From positions 1-64,000 of the forward strand of contig JANYLK010000075.1 in assembly GCA_025357875.1 (NCBI GenBank): 64,000 bases of DNA, read 5' to 3'. Position numbers and translations under genes: made by a program. Shown here one piece after another: positions 9,391 through 18,652 of the stretch. A model generated the notes under the pieces. That model made no database searches. It saw only the letters and a list, made by a program, of their open reading frames with translations, and was not told the DNA's origin. Position 1 is the first letter of the stretch. Every line of letters begins with the position of its first letter. The DNA is from Granulicella sp. (GTDB taxonomy: Bacteria; Acidobacteriota; Terriglobia; Terriglobales; Acidobacteriaceae).

Positions 9391-9543
9391 TTTCGCAACC
9401 ATCAACAAACTAGTTCAGTGCGTTCTACGAAGTCAGTTTTCGGAGTAGCAGCGGGCTCCAGCCTGCGGTAAGTCGCCCGTAATAATGGGGCAAAAGTCCC
9501 GGGCCTCGGCTCCTGCGCCGACTCAGACTGATGAGCATCCGAT

Positions 9544-10311
9544 ATGGCCGTGACCGCTATCGAGTTCGCGGATGTTAGCTATGCGCTGCCAGCCGCACGC
9601 GGCAACGCGTCCGGCCGCATATTACTCCGCGACATCCAACTGCAACTTGAAGCAGGAACGACCACCGCTATTCTGGGTCGCAGTGGTAGCGGAAAGACCA
9701 CGCTGCTGCGGATGGTGAACGGATTGGTGAGGCCCACGTCCGGCACAGTTCTCGTAGCCAATAAATCCACATCAAATTCCGACGTAAAAGAGCTGCGGCG
9801 CTCCATCGGCTACGTCATCCAGGAGACTGGCCTCTTTCCCCACATGACGGTCGAACGCAACGCCGGACTCGCGCTCGAGCTCGCCGGAATATCCGGTACG
9901 CAAAAGGAGCAGCGGAGCGCCGAAGTAATGGCACTCGCTGGTTTGGACTTCCCCGAATTTCGTGCACGCTATCCGTGGCAACTCTCGGGCGGACAGCGCC
10001 AGCGCGTCGGTTTGGCCCGTGCCCTCGCGACAGATCCCAGCATCCTATTGATGGATGAGCCGTTCGGCGCACTCGATCCACTCACCCGCGCGGAGATGCA
10101 GACCATGCTCCGCGTCTTACTCCTGCGTGTCGGCAAGACAGTGTTGCTGGTAACCCACGACCTTGACGAAGCCCTCTACCTCGCACACCGCGTCATCTTC
10201 CTGGAGACGGGCGAGGTAGTCGCCGACCTTGCCGCAAACGAGGTCCTCCCATCCCAAAACCCGCACGTGCGCGATTATGTTAACGCCGTTCACCGGGCGG
10301 TGCTGCCATGA
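9544..10311 (+). CDS. ABC transporter ATPase, betaine/choline (OpuBA/ProV-like) family
   Basis: The 255-residue ATPase of an importer of quaternary ammonium compounds. Walker A GRSGSGKT is at residues 45-52; the signature LSGGQRQRV and Walker B LLMDEPFGALDP follow. The C-terminal CBS pair found in many OpuCA/ProV proteins is absent, so ionic-strength sensing through CBS domains is not expected. The stop is 36 nt before the permease start, and the same strand carries permease, binding protein and DinB gene in order. Substrate assignment (betaine, choline or carnitine) rests on family membership of the whole cluster. Confidence 0.9.
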   Translation: MAVTAIEFADVSYALPAARGNASGRILLRDIQLQLEAGTTTAILGRSGSGKTTLLRMVNGLVRPTSGTVLVANKSTSNSDVKELRRSIGYVIQETGLFPHMTVERNAGLALELAGISGTQKEQRSAEVMALAGLDFPEFRARYPWQLSGGQRQRVGLARALATDPSILLMDEPFGALDPLTRAEMQTMLRVLLLRVGKTVLLVTHDLDEALYLAHRVIFLETGEVVADLAANEVLPSQNPHVRDYVNAVHRAVLP

Positions 10312-10347
10312 CCGCCCTGTTTCGTCATTCCCGAAGGGGATCTGCTT

Positions 10348-10977
10348 GTGCATAGCTTCCTCTCCACTCACGGCTGGGAGATCGCCCGTCTTACCTTCGA
10401 GCACCTTTGGCTCACGCTCAGTGCAATGCTCCTCGCTGCGGGCATCGGCTTCCCACTTGGCATTCTGTTGACCCGCCACGAACGCCTCGCCAAACCCGCC
10501 ATCGCGGTCGCAAACATCATCCAAACAGTTCCCAGCCTCGCCCTCTTCGGCCTCTTGCTGCCAGTACCATGGCTTGGCGAAAACGCCGCTCGACTGGCGA
10601 TTCTCGCACTCACCGGATACGCTCTGCTTCCCATCCTGCGCAACACGTATGCCGGTATCCACAGTGTCGACCCGGCGCTCGAAGACGTCGCGGAAGCGCT
10701 GGGCATGACCTCGTGGCAGCGCCTCACAAAAGTTGAACTGCCTCTTGCAGCAAGTGTCATCCTCGCCGGCCTGCGCACAGCCACCGTGACCTGCGTAGGC
10801 GTCGCAACGATTGCCGCAGCCATCGGTGCCGGAGGCCTCGGCGAACTTATCTTCCGCGGTGTCGCCAGCGTCGACAACTCGCTCGTCCTAGCCGGCGCCA
10901 TCCCCGCCGCCCTCCTCGCCCTCGCCGCCGACGCAACCCTCGGCTGGCTTGAACACAAAGTAGCCGTCCGCCGATAA
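10348..10977 (+). CDS. ABC transporter permease, betaine/choline (OpuBB/ProW-like) family
   Basis: A 209-residue inner-membrane permease with about five to six hydrophobic segments. The cytoplasmic coupling (EAA-like) loop is visible as EALGMTSWQRLTKVELP, followed by the conserved GAGGLG motif. The GTG start at 10348 has AAGGGGA about 8 nt upstream. An ATG overlapping the ATPase stop (10308) leads only to a 15-codon frame and is rejected. One permease gene suffices in OpuB-type systems, where a homodimer forms the channel. A 383-nt gap separates it from the binding-protein gene. Confidence 0.92.
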   Translation: MHSFLSTHGWEIARLTFEHLWLTLSAMLLAAGIGFPLGILLTRHERLAKPAIAVANIIQTVPSLALFGLLLPVPWLGENAARLAILALTGYALLPILRNTYAGIHSVDPALEDVAEALGMTSWQRLTKVELPLAASVILAGLRTATVTCVGVATIAAAIGAGGLGELIFRGVASVDNSLVLAGAIPAALLALAADATLGWLEHKVAVRR

Positions 10978-11081
10978 ACTCGCAGGCAAGAGGTAAATTG
11001 GCACCGCGAATGCCGATGAATCCCTCGCCGCTGAAGTACCCCCCAGTCTCAGCAACTCCTTACCATCCCCCCTGGGTTGTC

Positions 11082-11102
11082 ATTCTGCACGACGTGCAGA
11101 AT
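11082..11102. repeat. Perfect 9-bp palindromic hairpin (REP-like)
   Basis: ATTCTGCAC and GTGCAGAAT flank a 3-nt GAC loop. The segment starts with GTCATTCTG, a string that recurs at about 49238 before ybaB, so it is likely a dispersed intergenic element. It lies in the 383-nt gap (10978-11360) between permease and binding-protein genes. No other gene is seen in that gap; its 3' half (about 11200-11360) is notably AT-rich. Confidence 0.5.
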
Positions 11103-11157
11103 CTCGGTAGTCGCCTTGGATGGGTGTCCACTCCCTAAGGTTCCTTCGGATCTTTTG

Positions 11158-11171
11158 CGTGACACGTCACG
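11158..11171. promoter_or_regulatory. Candidate operator palindrome upstream of binding-protein gene
   Basis: CGTGAC-AC-GTCACG is a 14-bp inverted repeat with a 2-bp centre, about 190 bp upstream of the start of the substrate-binding protein gene, in the AT-rich part of the gap. It may allow separate regulation of the binding protein. No cognate regulator is in the window. Confidence 0.3.
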
Positions 11172-11360
11172 TATAGTCAAAGAACGGAATAACAGAATCC
11201 AGCAGCTTTCGGATTGTGCTTCCTCGATCTTGACTGGAAAAATTTCCAAATATAAGTCGAATTATAAGAAAGATTTACACCTAACTGTATTGTTTTTAGG
11301 ATGACACGTTTTAAGTCACTTATTTGAAGATCTTGCGAAAGCTTGATAGGGGAGGGGTTT

Positions 11361-12287
11361 ATGAGTGTTCGGCTGAATCTACGCGCTGCACAGGTGCTAG
11401 GCGCCTTCATCCTACTCGCGCTCTGCTCCTGCGCTCCCCCACGCTTTTCACACATCGCCATCGGCGCAAAAAACTTTACCGAGCAAGTCGTCCTTGGCGA
11501 ACTCCTAGCGCAGGAAATTGAGTCCGTCTACGTGAAGGAAGGTAAACCCGGCGAGCGCGTGGAAAGGCGCTTCTATCTGACTGGCAGCTATATCTGTCAG
11601 CAGGCGCTCGTCAGCGGGCGCATCGATGCCTATGTCGAATACACCGGCACAGCGTTGACCGCGATACTGAAACAGCCGCTACCTCCGCCCGGTCAGCGCG
11701 ATCCAGCAAGTGTCCTCTCCACCGTTCGCGTGCTCTATGATTCGCAATATCACGTGCGGGTCGAGCCCCCATTAGGCTTCGAAGACACATTCGCCATGGT
11801 AGTGCGCGGAGACGAGGCGCAACGTTTGAACCTGAAGACAATCTCGGACGCGGCCAGAGTCGCGCGGCAATTGCGCCTAGGAGTCGGATACGAATTCGAG
11901 TCGCGGCCGGATGGGTTGCCCGGTCTCTCCGCCGCCTACGACCTGCACTTCGCCGGCCCTCCGCGCACAATGGACCTTGGCCTCCTCTACCGCACCCTCG
12001 CCAACGGGCAGGTGGATATAATTGCCGGCAACTCCACCGACGGGCCTATCCGAGCGCTGGGGTTTGTAGTGCTGGTGGACGATCGCCACTACTTCCCTCC
12101 TTACGAAGCAGTCCCCCTCGTCCGCGAAGACTCGCTGCAGAGACATCCCGAAATTCAGATCGCAGTGAATAAGCTAGTAGGCAAGGTGAACGCCGAAGAG
12201 GTGCAGACCATGAACGACGCGGTCGATGCCAAGCACCAAGATGTAACTGACGTTGTTCGAGCATTCCGCGTAAAGAAGGGACTCTAA
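11361..12287 (+). CDS. Substrate-binding lipoprotein of betaine/choline ABC importer (OpuBC/OsmF-like)
   Basis: A 308-residue extracytoplasmic solute-binding protein. The signal ends in a lipobox-like LCSC, so a lipoprotein is likely. The family hallmark GAKNFTEQVVLGELLAQEIE-like segment follows directly, with the YVEYTGTALT segment near residue 85 and NSTDGPI later, typical of the quaternary amine-binding family. ATG 11361 is chosen over the in-frame TTG at 11343 because GGGGAGGGG lies 4-12 nt upstream of it. Two nucleotides separate it from the DinB gene, suggesting co-transcription. Confidence 0.9.
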   Translation: MSVRLNLRAAQVLGAFILLALCSCAPPRFSHIAIGAKNFTEQVVLGELLAQEIESVYVKEGKPGERVERRFYLTGSYICQQALVSGRIDAYVEYTGTALTAILKQPLPPPGQRDPASVLSTVRVLYDSQYHVRVEPPLGFEDTFAMVVRGDEAQRLNLKTISDAARVARQLRLGVGYEFESRPDGLPGLSAAYDLHFAGPPRTMDLGLLYRTLANGQVDIIAGNSTDGPIRALGFVVLVDDRHYFPPYEAVPLVREDSLQRHPEIQIAVNKLVGKVNAEEVQTMNDAVDAKHQDVTDVVRAFRVKKGL

Positions 12288-12289
12288 AA

Positions 12290-12808
12290 ATGGGCGATAC
12301 GCCACATGCAGACGTCGAACCGTGGCTCCGAGGAACACTTGCGGATGTGGACGCTGTCACTCGCGGGGTGCTCCATGCGCTGGAACTGGCGGAAGAAGAT
12401 GTGGTCAATTGGTGCCGCGCACTCACGGACGCCGAGATGAACGTGCGTCCATTCGGGCTGGCACCACTGGCGTTTCACGTCCGCCACATCGCGCGCAGCC
12501 TGGATCGCTTGTTAAGTTACGCCGAGGGCACGCAGTTGGACGCAACACAGAAAGCCGCACTACGCACAGAACTGGACGATCGAGCTACGCGCGACGGCTT
12601 GCTCGCTGAGCTTGCTTCTGCGTTGCGAACGTCGGCCGACCGTGTGCGTGCCTTCTCTCCGGAGCAATACAACGCGGCACGAGGCGTAGGTCGAGTCGGT
12701 CGGCCTACCAGCATTGGCGGTCTGCTCGTCCACTGCGCAGACCATACGCAGCGGCACGTCGGCCAAGTGGTGACGACGGCGAAGTTAGTCATTGCGATGC
12801 GGACCTAA
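12290..12808 (+). CDS. DinB/YfiT-like four-helix protein
   Basis: A 172-residue protein with the DinB-like helical bundle pattern. Candidate metal-binding His residues are in FHVRHIARSLDR (about residues 63-74) and in HCADHTQRHVGQV near the C terminus, matching the usual three-His set. Bacterial relatives are often thiol-dependent transferases or of unknown function. It follows the binding-protein gene by 2 nt. Its stop overlaps the convergent VWA gene by 4 bp. A second unrelated DinB-type gene lies at 23443. Confidence 0.8.
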   Translation: MGDTPHADVEPWLRGTLADVDAVTRGVLHALELAEEDVVNWCRALTDAEMNVRPFGLAPLAFHVRHIARSLDRLLSYAEGTQLDATQKAALRTELDDRATRDGLLAELASALRTSADRVRAFSPEQYNAARGVGRVGRPTSIGGLLVHCADHTQRHVGQVVTTAKLVIAMRT

Positions 12809-14046
12809 TGAACTGTCTTCATCCGTCGCGACATGAAGTCCATCAACAAGTAATTGCCAAGCGTCTGCGGCGTGGTGAAGTAGGCCTTGCCTCGGCACAT
12901 AGCACTTACCTGCTGCACGAACTGCACAAGGGAATGGTCCGAAGCCAGCATGAACGTATTGATCATGATGTTGGAGCGCTTGCAGCGGCTGACTTCCTCC
13001 AGCGTCTCTGCGATGACGAGTGGATCCAACCCAAATGCATTCTTGTAAATCCGACCATCAGGCAGCGTCAGTGCACTTGGTTTGCCGTCCGTGATCATCA
13101 CGATCTGCTTCATGTCCTTCGTCTGCCGCGCCAGGATGCGCTGCGCAAGCCGCAGCCCTTCACGCGTGTTGGTGTAATGCGGACCGACTTTGACGCGCGG
13201 AAGCTGGCTCAGCGGGATCTCTTCGGCAGTGTCGTGAAACAGCACAAGATTCAGCGTGTCGCCGGGAAACTGCGTGCGTATCAGGTGTCCGAGCGCCATC
13301 GCCACGCGCTTCGCCGGTGTAAAGCGGTCCTCGCCGTAAAGGATCATCGAGTGCGAGCAATCGAGCAGCACTACAGTCGCGCATGAAGATTGGTAGTCTG
13401 ACTGATGCACCTGAATGTCGGAGTACTCAATGTTCAGCGGCGAGTTTTCCTCGCCTTCAACGGCGGTGCTAATGCCTTCGCGAGCAAAGACCGAACTAAG
13501 CGTGGCGGTGATGTCAAGGCTAAGCGTATCCCCAAATTCGTACAACTTTGAGCTGCCGTTTGTCTCAACGCCGGCCGCCTCGTGGCGGGTATCGTGGCGG
13601 CCTATGTTGGACCTGCCCAGTGGCCCGAGCAATTCGCGCAGAGCCTTATAGCCGAGAAAGTCCATGCTTTTATCCGTAACTTCGAACCGCGCATCGCCGT
13701 TGCCTTCGCCCTGCTGCCCTTGGCCTTCCTGCGGCTCCTCGGCGTTGATGAAATTCTGCTCCTGCATCTTCTGAACTATTTGATCCACAAGCTCTTCAAC
13801 CTGGTCGGCAGACGACTCATTGTACTTCTGTTGCGATTCCTCGTCAAACAGATCGCCGGATTCAAGAGCCTGCTTGATGGCATCGCGCAGGTTCTCTATC
13901 GTCTGATCGTTCAGTTCGTTGAACTGCGCGTAGGGGTCCTGGTAGCCGGAGTCAAGAAGAAAGTCTGAGAGCGCCTGCATCAGATCTTCGAGACCGAACG
14001 AGGACGCCAGATCGCCGGTGAACTTGGTATATCGGATACGCTTCAA
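12805..14046 (-). CDS. VWA-domain protein paired with an AAA ATPase
   Basis: A 413-residue protein. The N-terminal half (about 1-185) is charged and helical with a Gln/Glu/Gly-rich linker near 120-145; a von Willebrand A domain follows with the MIDAS motif DCSHS. The TTG start at 14046 is preceded by GGGAG and lies 10 nt after the AAA gene stop, so the two are an operon; the longer frame to 14361 overlaps the AAA gene and is rejected. In known MoxR/VWA and chelatase-like pairs, the VWA partner recruits a target that the ATPase remodels; the target here is unknown. Confidence 0.85.
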   Translation of the reverse strand: MKRIRYTKFTGDLASSFGLEDLMQALSDFLLDSGYQDPYAQFNELNDQTIENLRDAIKQALESGDLFDEESQQKYNESSADQVEELVDQIVQKMQEQNFINAEEPQEGQGQQGEGNGDARFEVTDKSMDFLGYKALRELLGPLGRSNIGRHDTRHEAAGVETNGSSKLYEFGDTLSLDITATLSSVFAREGISTAVEGEENSPLNIEYSDIQVHQSDYQSSCATVVLLDCSHSMILYGEDRFTPAKRVAMALGHLIRTQFPGDTLNLVLFHDTAEEIPLSQLPRVKVGPHYTNTREGLRLAQRILARQTKDMKQIVMITDGKPSALTLPDGRIYKNAFGLDPLVIAETLEEVSRCKRSNIMINTFMLASDHSLVQFVQQVSAMCRGKAYFTTPQTLGNYLLMDFMSRRMKTVH

Positions 14047-14056
14047 AGATCGCTCC

Positions 14057-15628
14057 CTAGTTAAATCCGCGTCGTGTGCGGTTTTTGGCGTACTCTTCGC
14101 GTTCACCTTCTCGCTCGCGCATCTTCTCGGTATAGCGGGTGGCATCTTCGCTCCGCGACTTCTTTTCACCAGCGGTAAAGCTGCGCTCTTCCGTCCGGCT
14201 GAGACGCTTGTGGGCGTACATGCCTTCCAGTAGAAACTCGGCTGCGGATACTGCAATTTCCGCTCTCGACTTCTCGTTGATTTGTAACGGAGCGAGTTTC
14301 TCAATGAGTCCCTGAATCTGTTCCAGTTCAGTGAGTGATGCAGCCGAGGGTTGCGCGTCATTCAACTGCACAGCGCCTCCGAGGTTGAACCACTGTTCGA
14401 TCTGCTGTGTATTTGTCTTGCCGAAATAAATGTCGAAGACATGCGCGACAGCGGTGCGGATAATCTCGCGCACAACCGTGTCGGCACCGCGCATCTCGCC
14501 CTCGTATTCCAACTCGATTTTGCCAGTAATGCCAGGAAGGGCGGCGTAGATGTCACCTACACGTGCTACGACTAGATCCTCATTGTGAATCAGAGCACGT
14601 CGTTCGGCGTTGGATACCACCAATTCCATTGTGGTTATGGGTAGCCGCTGCGAGACACCGGAACGCTTGTCAACCTTCTTATCTTCGCGCGCCGTGAAAG
14701 CAACCTGCTCAACGATTTGGCGGACATAGTGCGGAATATCGATGCTGCTCTTGCCCGGCTTACCCCCTTTGCTTGCACGCAACGTCCATGCCTCCTGAGA
14801 GGTGATCGCGATTCCTTCCTCAATGCTCTCGGGATAGTGGGTTCGAATCTCCGAGCCGATGCGGTCCTTCAGCGGTGTAACAATCTTGCCGCGTGCGGTG
14901 TAGTCTTCCGGGTTCGCCGAGAACACGATTGCAACATCAAGCGGCAAGCGCACAGGATAGCCTTTAATCTGCACATCGCCTTCCTGCATGATGTTGAACA
15001 GAGCAACCTGAATCTTGCCGGCCAAGTCGGGCAATTCGTTGATGGCGAAGATGCCGCGGTTGGCGCGGGGCAGTAGTCCGTAATGCATGGTGAGCTCAGA
15101 GCCTAAATCCTGGTTCGAGCGTGCGGCTTTGATCGGATCAATGTCGCCGACTAGGTCGGCCACTGTAACATCCGGCGTCGCCAGCTTTTCTACGTAGCGA
15201 TCATTCGGAGTCATCCAGGCAATGGGCGTCTCATCACCGAGCTTTGTGACTAGGTCACGCGAAAACTTCGAAATCGGCGCATAGGGATTGTCCCGCAGCT
15301 CCGAGCCAGCCACATAAGGCGTTTGCGGATCGAGCAACGTGGTTAGTGCGCGCAGGATGCGCGACTTCGCCTGACCGCGAAGTCCCAACAGGATGAAGTT
15401 GTGCCGCGAGAGCACCGCATTGACGAGTTGAGGAACGACCGTATCCTCATACCCGACGATTCCCGGAAACAGCGGAGCTGACTTTCCGCGGGAACCGGAT
15501 GCGGCGTTCTCGCGAAGCCGTGCAATTAGATTCTCGCGCAATTCATCTTTCACCGAGCGGCCAACACGGGCTGGGGTAAATTCGCTGGCGCGAAGAGCGC
15601 CAAGGGTGGTGGGGAGAGCAATTGCCAT
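14057..15628 (-). CDS. MoxR/magnesium-chelatase-like AAA ATPase
   Basis: A 523-residue AAA+ protein. The Walker A region reads GLRGQAKS, with Ala where canonical P-loops have Gly before Lys, and the Walker B-like region reads IFAINELPDL, with Asn for the usual Asp. A sensor-1 FSANPEDYTARG follows, and TPLKDRIGSEI carries a likely arginine finger. I take these as family traits of chelatase-like AAA proteins, not decay, because the fold is intact. The C-terminal part carries a charged tail. ATG 15628 matches family N termini; ATG 15655 is also possible. It is first in an operon with the VWA gene. Confidence 0.83.
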   Translation of the reverse strand: MAIALPTTLGALRASEFTPARVGRSVKDELRENLIARLRENAASGSRGKSAPLFPGIVGYEDTVVPQLVNAVLSRHNFILLGLRGQAKSRILRALTTLLDPQTPYVAGSELRDNPYAPISKFSRDLVTKLGDETPIAWMTPNDRYVEKLATPDVTVADLVGDIDPIKAARSNQDLGSELTMHYGLLPRANRGIFAINELPDLAGKIQVALFNIMQEGDVQIKGYPVRLPLDVAIVFSANPEDYTARGKIVTPLKDRIGSEIRTHYPESIEEGIAITSQEAWTLRASKGGKPGKSSIDIPHYVRQIVEQVAFTAREDKKVDKRSGVSQRLPITTMELVVSNAERRALIHNEDLVVARVGDIYAALPGITGKIELEYEGEMRGADTVVREIIRTAVAHVFDIYFGKTNTQQIEQWFNLGGAVQLNDAQPSAASLTELEQIQGLIEKLAPLQINEKSRAEIAVSAAEFLLEGMYAHKRLSRTEERSFTAGEKKSRSEDATRYTEKMREREGEREEYAKNRTRRGFN

Positions 15629-15807
15629 GCCCAAGTATAGATGTTTGGCGGCCATTCGCGATGCGGGATCACCCGCATGTTCCTGTTCGTGGTGAAGAAT
15701 TTGTTATACGAGAGGAAATCGTGATTCCGCGCAGTGACCGTACGCACATATGAAATCTTGTCAATATAGGTTCCAATCACATCGAAAAGAACTTATTCTT
15801 GTTGCAT

Positions 15808-17016
15808 ATGCCCAAGCTATCGATTCGTGATCTAGAACTGGCCAACAAGCGCGTGCTCATCCGCGTCGACTTCAACGTTCCACTGAAAGATGGTGTCATC
15901 ACCGACGACACCCGCATTCGCGAGACACTTCCCACCATCGAGTACGCGCTGAGGCATAAGGCGAAGGTCATCCTCTGCTCTCATCTAGGCCGCCCCAAGG
16001 GCAAGCCAGTGGAGTCGATGAGCCTCCGTCCGCTCGTTGCGCGTCTTCGACTTCTGCTCGACCATGTCTACAGTTCATCGGAGAACGTTGCCTTCTCACC
16101 CGACTGCGTGGGTGAAATTGCGATGGAAATGTCCAGCCAGCTTGAGTCTGGCCAGACGCTTCTGCTCGAAAACCTGCGTTTTCATAAGGAAGAAGAATCC
16201 AACGACCCAGAGTTCGCAGCGAAACTTGCTGCCCTCTGCGATGTGTACGTAAATGATGCGTTCGGCAGTGCTCACCGCGCTCACGCCTCCACCGAAGGCA
16301 TCACCCACTTCGTCTCCCAATCCGCCGCAGGCCTCCTGATGGAGAAAGAACTAAACTTCCTTGGCAAGGTCCTCACCGAGCCCGATCGCCCATTTGTCGC
16401 GATAATTGGCGGCTCCAAGATCTCCGGCAAGATCGACGTTATCGACAATCTGCTCGATAAGGCCGACACGCTGCTAATCGGTGGAGGCATGGCGTATACA
16501 TTTCTCAACGCGCAAGGTCAGAGTACGGGTAAGTCACTGATCGAGGCGGATAAGGTCGACGTCGCCAAAGCCGCACTCGCAAAGGCCAAAGCCAAGGGCG
16601 TTAATCTGCTGCTTCCCGTCGACCACATTCTCGCCGACAAGTTTGCCGCCGACGCTAAAACACAGATATTCTCTGGCGACGGTCCCTTCCCTTCTGAGTT
16701 GATGGCGCTAGATATTGGCCCTGCTACCATCGACATCTTCGCCAAGGAGATCGCCGGCGCGCGCACCATTCTTTGGAATGGCCCGATGGGCGTCTTCGAG
16801 CTTGCGCCCTTCGCCCACGGAACCAATGCCATCGCCGAGTTCGTTGCGGCAAACGACGATGCCACCAGCATCGTCGGCGGCGGAGACTCGGTTGCCGCAG
16901 TTCACCAGGCCGGCGTGACAGCCAGGATCACCCACATCTCCACAGGCGGCGGCGCGAGCCTTGAATTCCTCGAAGGCAAGACGCTACCCGGTGTGGCGGC
17001 GCTCACAGACAAGTAG
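15808..17016 (+). CDS. pgk: Phosphoglycerate kinase
   Basis: Makes ATP from 1,3-bisphosphoglycerate in glycolysis. The 402-residue length is usual. The signature RVLIRVDFNVPL (about residues 17-28), the substrate-binding HLGRPKG, and the ATP-binding GGGDSVAA near the C terminus are all present. ATG 15808 is chosen over an in-frame TTG 9 nt upstream; the ribosome binding site is weak. tpiA follows 144 nt later on the same strand, with a terminator after it, so pgk-tpiA forms an operon. Confidence 0.98.
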   Translation: MPKLSIRDLELANKRVLIRVDFNVPLKDGVITDDTRIRETLPTIEYALRHKAKVILCSHLGRPKGKPVESMSLRPLVARLRLLLDHVYSSSENVAFSPDCVGEIAMEMSSQLESGQTLLLENLRFHKEEESNDPEFAAKLAALCDVYVNDAFGSAHRAHASTEGITHFVSQSAAGLLMEKELNFLGKVLTEPDRPFVAIIGGSKISGKIDVIDNLLDKADTLLIGGGMAYTFLNAQGQSTGKSLIEADKVDVAKAALAKAKAKGVNLLLPVDHILADKFAADAKTQIFSGDGPFPSELMALDIGPATIDIFAKEIAGARTILWNGPMGVFELAPFAHGTNAIAEFVAANDDATSIVGGGDSVAAVHQAGVTARITHISTGGGASLEFLEGKTLPGVAALTDK

Positions 17017-17160
17017 CGCGCGCGTAGTTCACACTGAGTGGTAGGCATCTCCCTATTGATGACGCTAAGGGCATTGCCCGGCAAGAAAATTCACATCGAA
17101 CCGTTCCGCATCGAGATACTCAAGATGCGCGAGCCACAAACCAGGAAGGCAGTACCAAAC

Positions 17161-17919
17161 ATGCGCAAAACCCTCATCGCCGCCAATTGGAAGATGTACA
17201 AAACACCCGACGAAGCTGTGGCTTTCACCAAGGCCTTTATCCCGCTCATCGCAGGACACAAGCATGCGGAGATCGTACTTTGCCCGTCGCCTACGATGCT
17301 ACCCACAGTGGTCGACGCCGTGCGCAATAACCCCATCCACGTCGGCGCACAGACCATGCATTGGCTCGATCAGGGTGCTTACACCGGGGAGACTTCTCCA
17401 CTTATGCTGAAGGCCATCGGCGTCACCCACGTTCTGATCGGCCACTCCGAGCGCCGGCAGTACTTCAATGAGACCGACGAAAGCGTAAACCTCAAGCTCA
17501 AATCCGCATTCGCTCATGGTCTTATCCCTATCGTTTGCGTCGGCGAACAACTCGCCGAGCGCGAAGCCAACCAGACGGCCGAGGTCCTCGAGCGACAGAC
17601 GTCCATCGCTCTAGAAGGCATCGACCCTGCGACCGCCCAGTCACTAGTCATCGCCTATGAGCCTGTCTGGGCCATCGGCACGGGCCGCACTGCAACTCCG
17701 GAGATCGCCGCCGACGCTCACAAGATCATCCGCGCGCAGATCGCCAAATCACTCTCGCCCGCTCTCGCAGCCAGCACGCGCATTCTTTATGGCGGATCAG
17801 TTAAGGCGGAAAACACAGCAAGTCTTTGCTGCCTGGAAGACATCGATGGCGCATTGGTCGGTGGCGCGAGCCTCGATGCTGCATCCTTCGGGCAGATTGT
17901 TATCAACTCGGCAGCCTGA
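17161..17919 (+). CDS. tpiA: Triosephosphate isomerase
   Basis: Interconverts dihydroxyacetone phosphate and glyceraldehyde-3-phosphate. The 252-residue protein opens with AANWKMYKT. The catalytic His is in GHSERRQYFNE, the catalytic Glu in YEPVWAIGTG, and the phosphate loop in YGGSVKAEN. ATG 17161 is preceded by AGGAAGG (about 12 nt away); the in-frame extension upstream has no family match. It is the second gene of pgk-tpiA and ends 17 nt before a strong terminator. It would also handle the DHAP formed from rhamnose breakdown. Confidence 0.98.
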   Translation: MRKTLIAANWKMYKTPDEAVAFTKAFIPLIAGHKHAEIVLCPSPTMLPTVVDAVRNNPIHVGAQTMHWLDQGAYTGETSPLMLKAIGVTHVLIGHSERRQYFNETDESVNLKLKSAFAHGLIPIVCVGEQLAEREANQTAEVLERQTSIALEGIDPATAQSLVIAYEPVWAIGTGRTATPEIAADAHKIIRAQIAKSLSPALAASTRILYGGSVKAENTASLCCLEDIDGALVGGASLDAASFGQIVINSAA

Positions 17920-17936
17920 CCGCCCTCCACAAACAG

Positions 17937-17970
17937 AGCTGCGCGGAGCCTGAAACTCTGCGCAGCTTTT
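17937..17970 (+). terminator. Intrinsic terminator after tpiA
   Basis: A 12-bp stem with one mismatch (AGCTGCGCGGAG at 17937-17948 and CTCTGCGCAGCT at 17956-17967) and a 7-nt loop, followed by TTTT. It lies between the convergent tpiA and lepB ends. Confidence 0.8.
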
Positions 17971-18005
17971 GAACCCAATCTCCCGACCAACGACTAACAG
18001 TGGCC

Positions 18006-18635
18006 CTACCGTACCGCACCAACTTGCTCCATGGGCCAGTAGACGAACACTGCTTTGCCATAGATCAAGTTGCGGTCAACTGGACCAAAGTCGCGACTGT
18101 CGCTCGATATCGATCTGTGGTCTCCCATCACAAAGTATTCCCGCGGCGGAAGCACCATCTCGGGCTGAGTTCGCTCATCCGTGAAGCGGTTGGGCACGTA
18201 GGGCTCGGGCAGCCGTACACCGTTCACATATACCGCTCCGTGATCGATGCGCAAGCGGTCGCCTGGCCGTGCAATCACGCGTTTGATGTAGCTCTTGGTA
18301 TGGTCCTGGGGATATTGGAATACCACCACGTCGCCGGGATGAATCTCGCCAACACGATACGCAATCTTGTTGATGAATAGCCGGTCCTGGTCTTCCAGCA
18401 TCGGCAGCATGCTGGTGCCTTCCACCCGCACCGGTTGGTAGAGGAAGATGATGATGAATGCGGAGATCGCCACGGAGACCAGGAGGTCACGCAGCCAGGA
18501 GTGCATTCCCGGCGCCGGCCGTGAACCTGTTCCGGCGTCCGTAGGTAGGCCGCCAACCACCGTATCTGTGCCACATTCCTGAGGCTCTGCAACCGCTGCG
18601 GAAACCCGATCACCCGTGTTCACGTCTTCGTTCAC
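18006..18635 (-). CDS. lepB: Signal peptidase I
   Basis: Cleaves signal peptides from exported proteins at the membrane. 209 residues, with a single transmembrane segment at about 49-66. The catalytic Ser75 is in GTSMLPML and the Lys118 base in YIKRVIARPGD; the GDHRSISSDSRDFG box is near 170-185. The N-terminal 45 residues are a hydrophilic cytoplasmic extension. The GTG start at 18635 has AAGGAG upstream. It lies 17 nt after the serine hydrolase stop on the same strand, suggesting one transcript. Confidence 0.95.
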   Translation of the reverse strand: MNEDVNTGDRVSAAVAEPQECGTDTVVGGLPTDAGTGSRPAPGMHSWLRDLLVSVAISAFIIIFLYQPVRVEGTSMLPMLEDQDRLFINKIAYRVGEIHPGDVVVFQYPQDHTKSYIKRVIARPGDRLRIDHGAVYVNGVRLPEPYVPNRFTDERTQPEMVLPPREYFVMGDHRSISSDSRDFGPVDRNLIYGKAVFVYWPMEQVGAVR

Positions 18636-18652
18636 TCGTTCTCCTTCGACAC

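Noticed and set aside
14840-14860. GGGTTCGAATCT, tRNA T-loop-like
   Set aside because: It lies within the AAA ATPase coding sequence and no acceptor stem or anticodon arm is visible.
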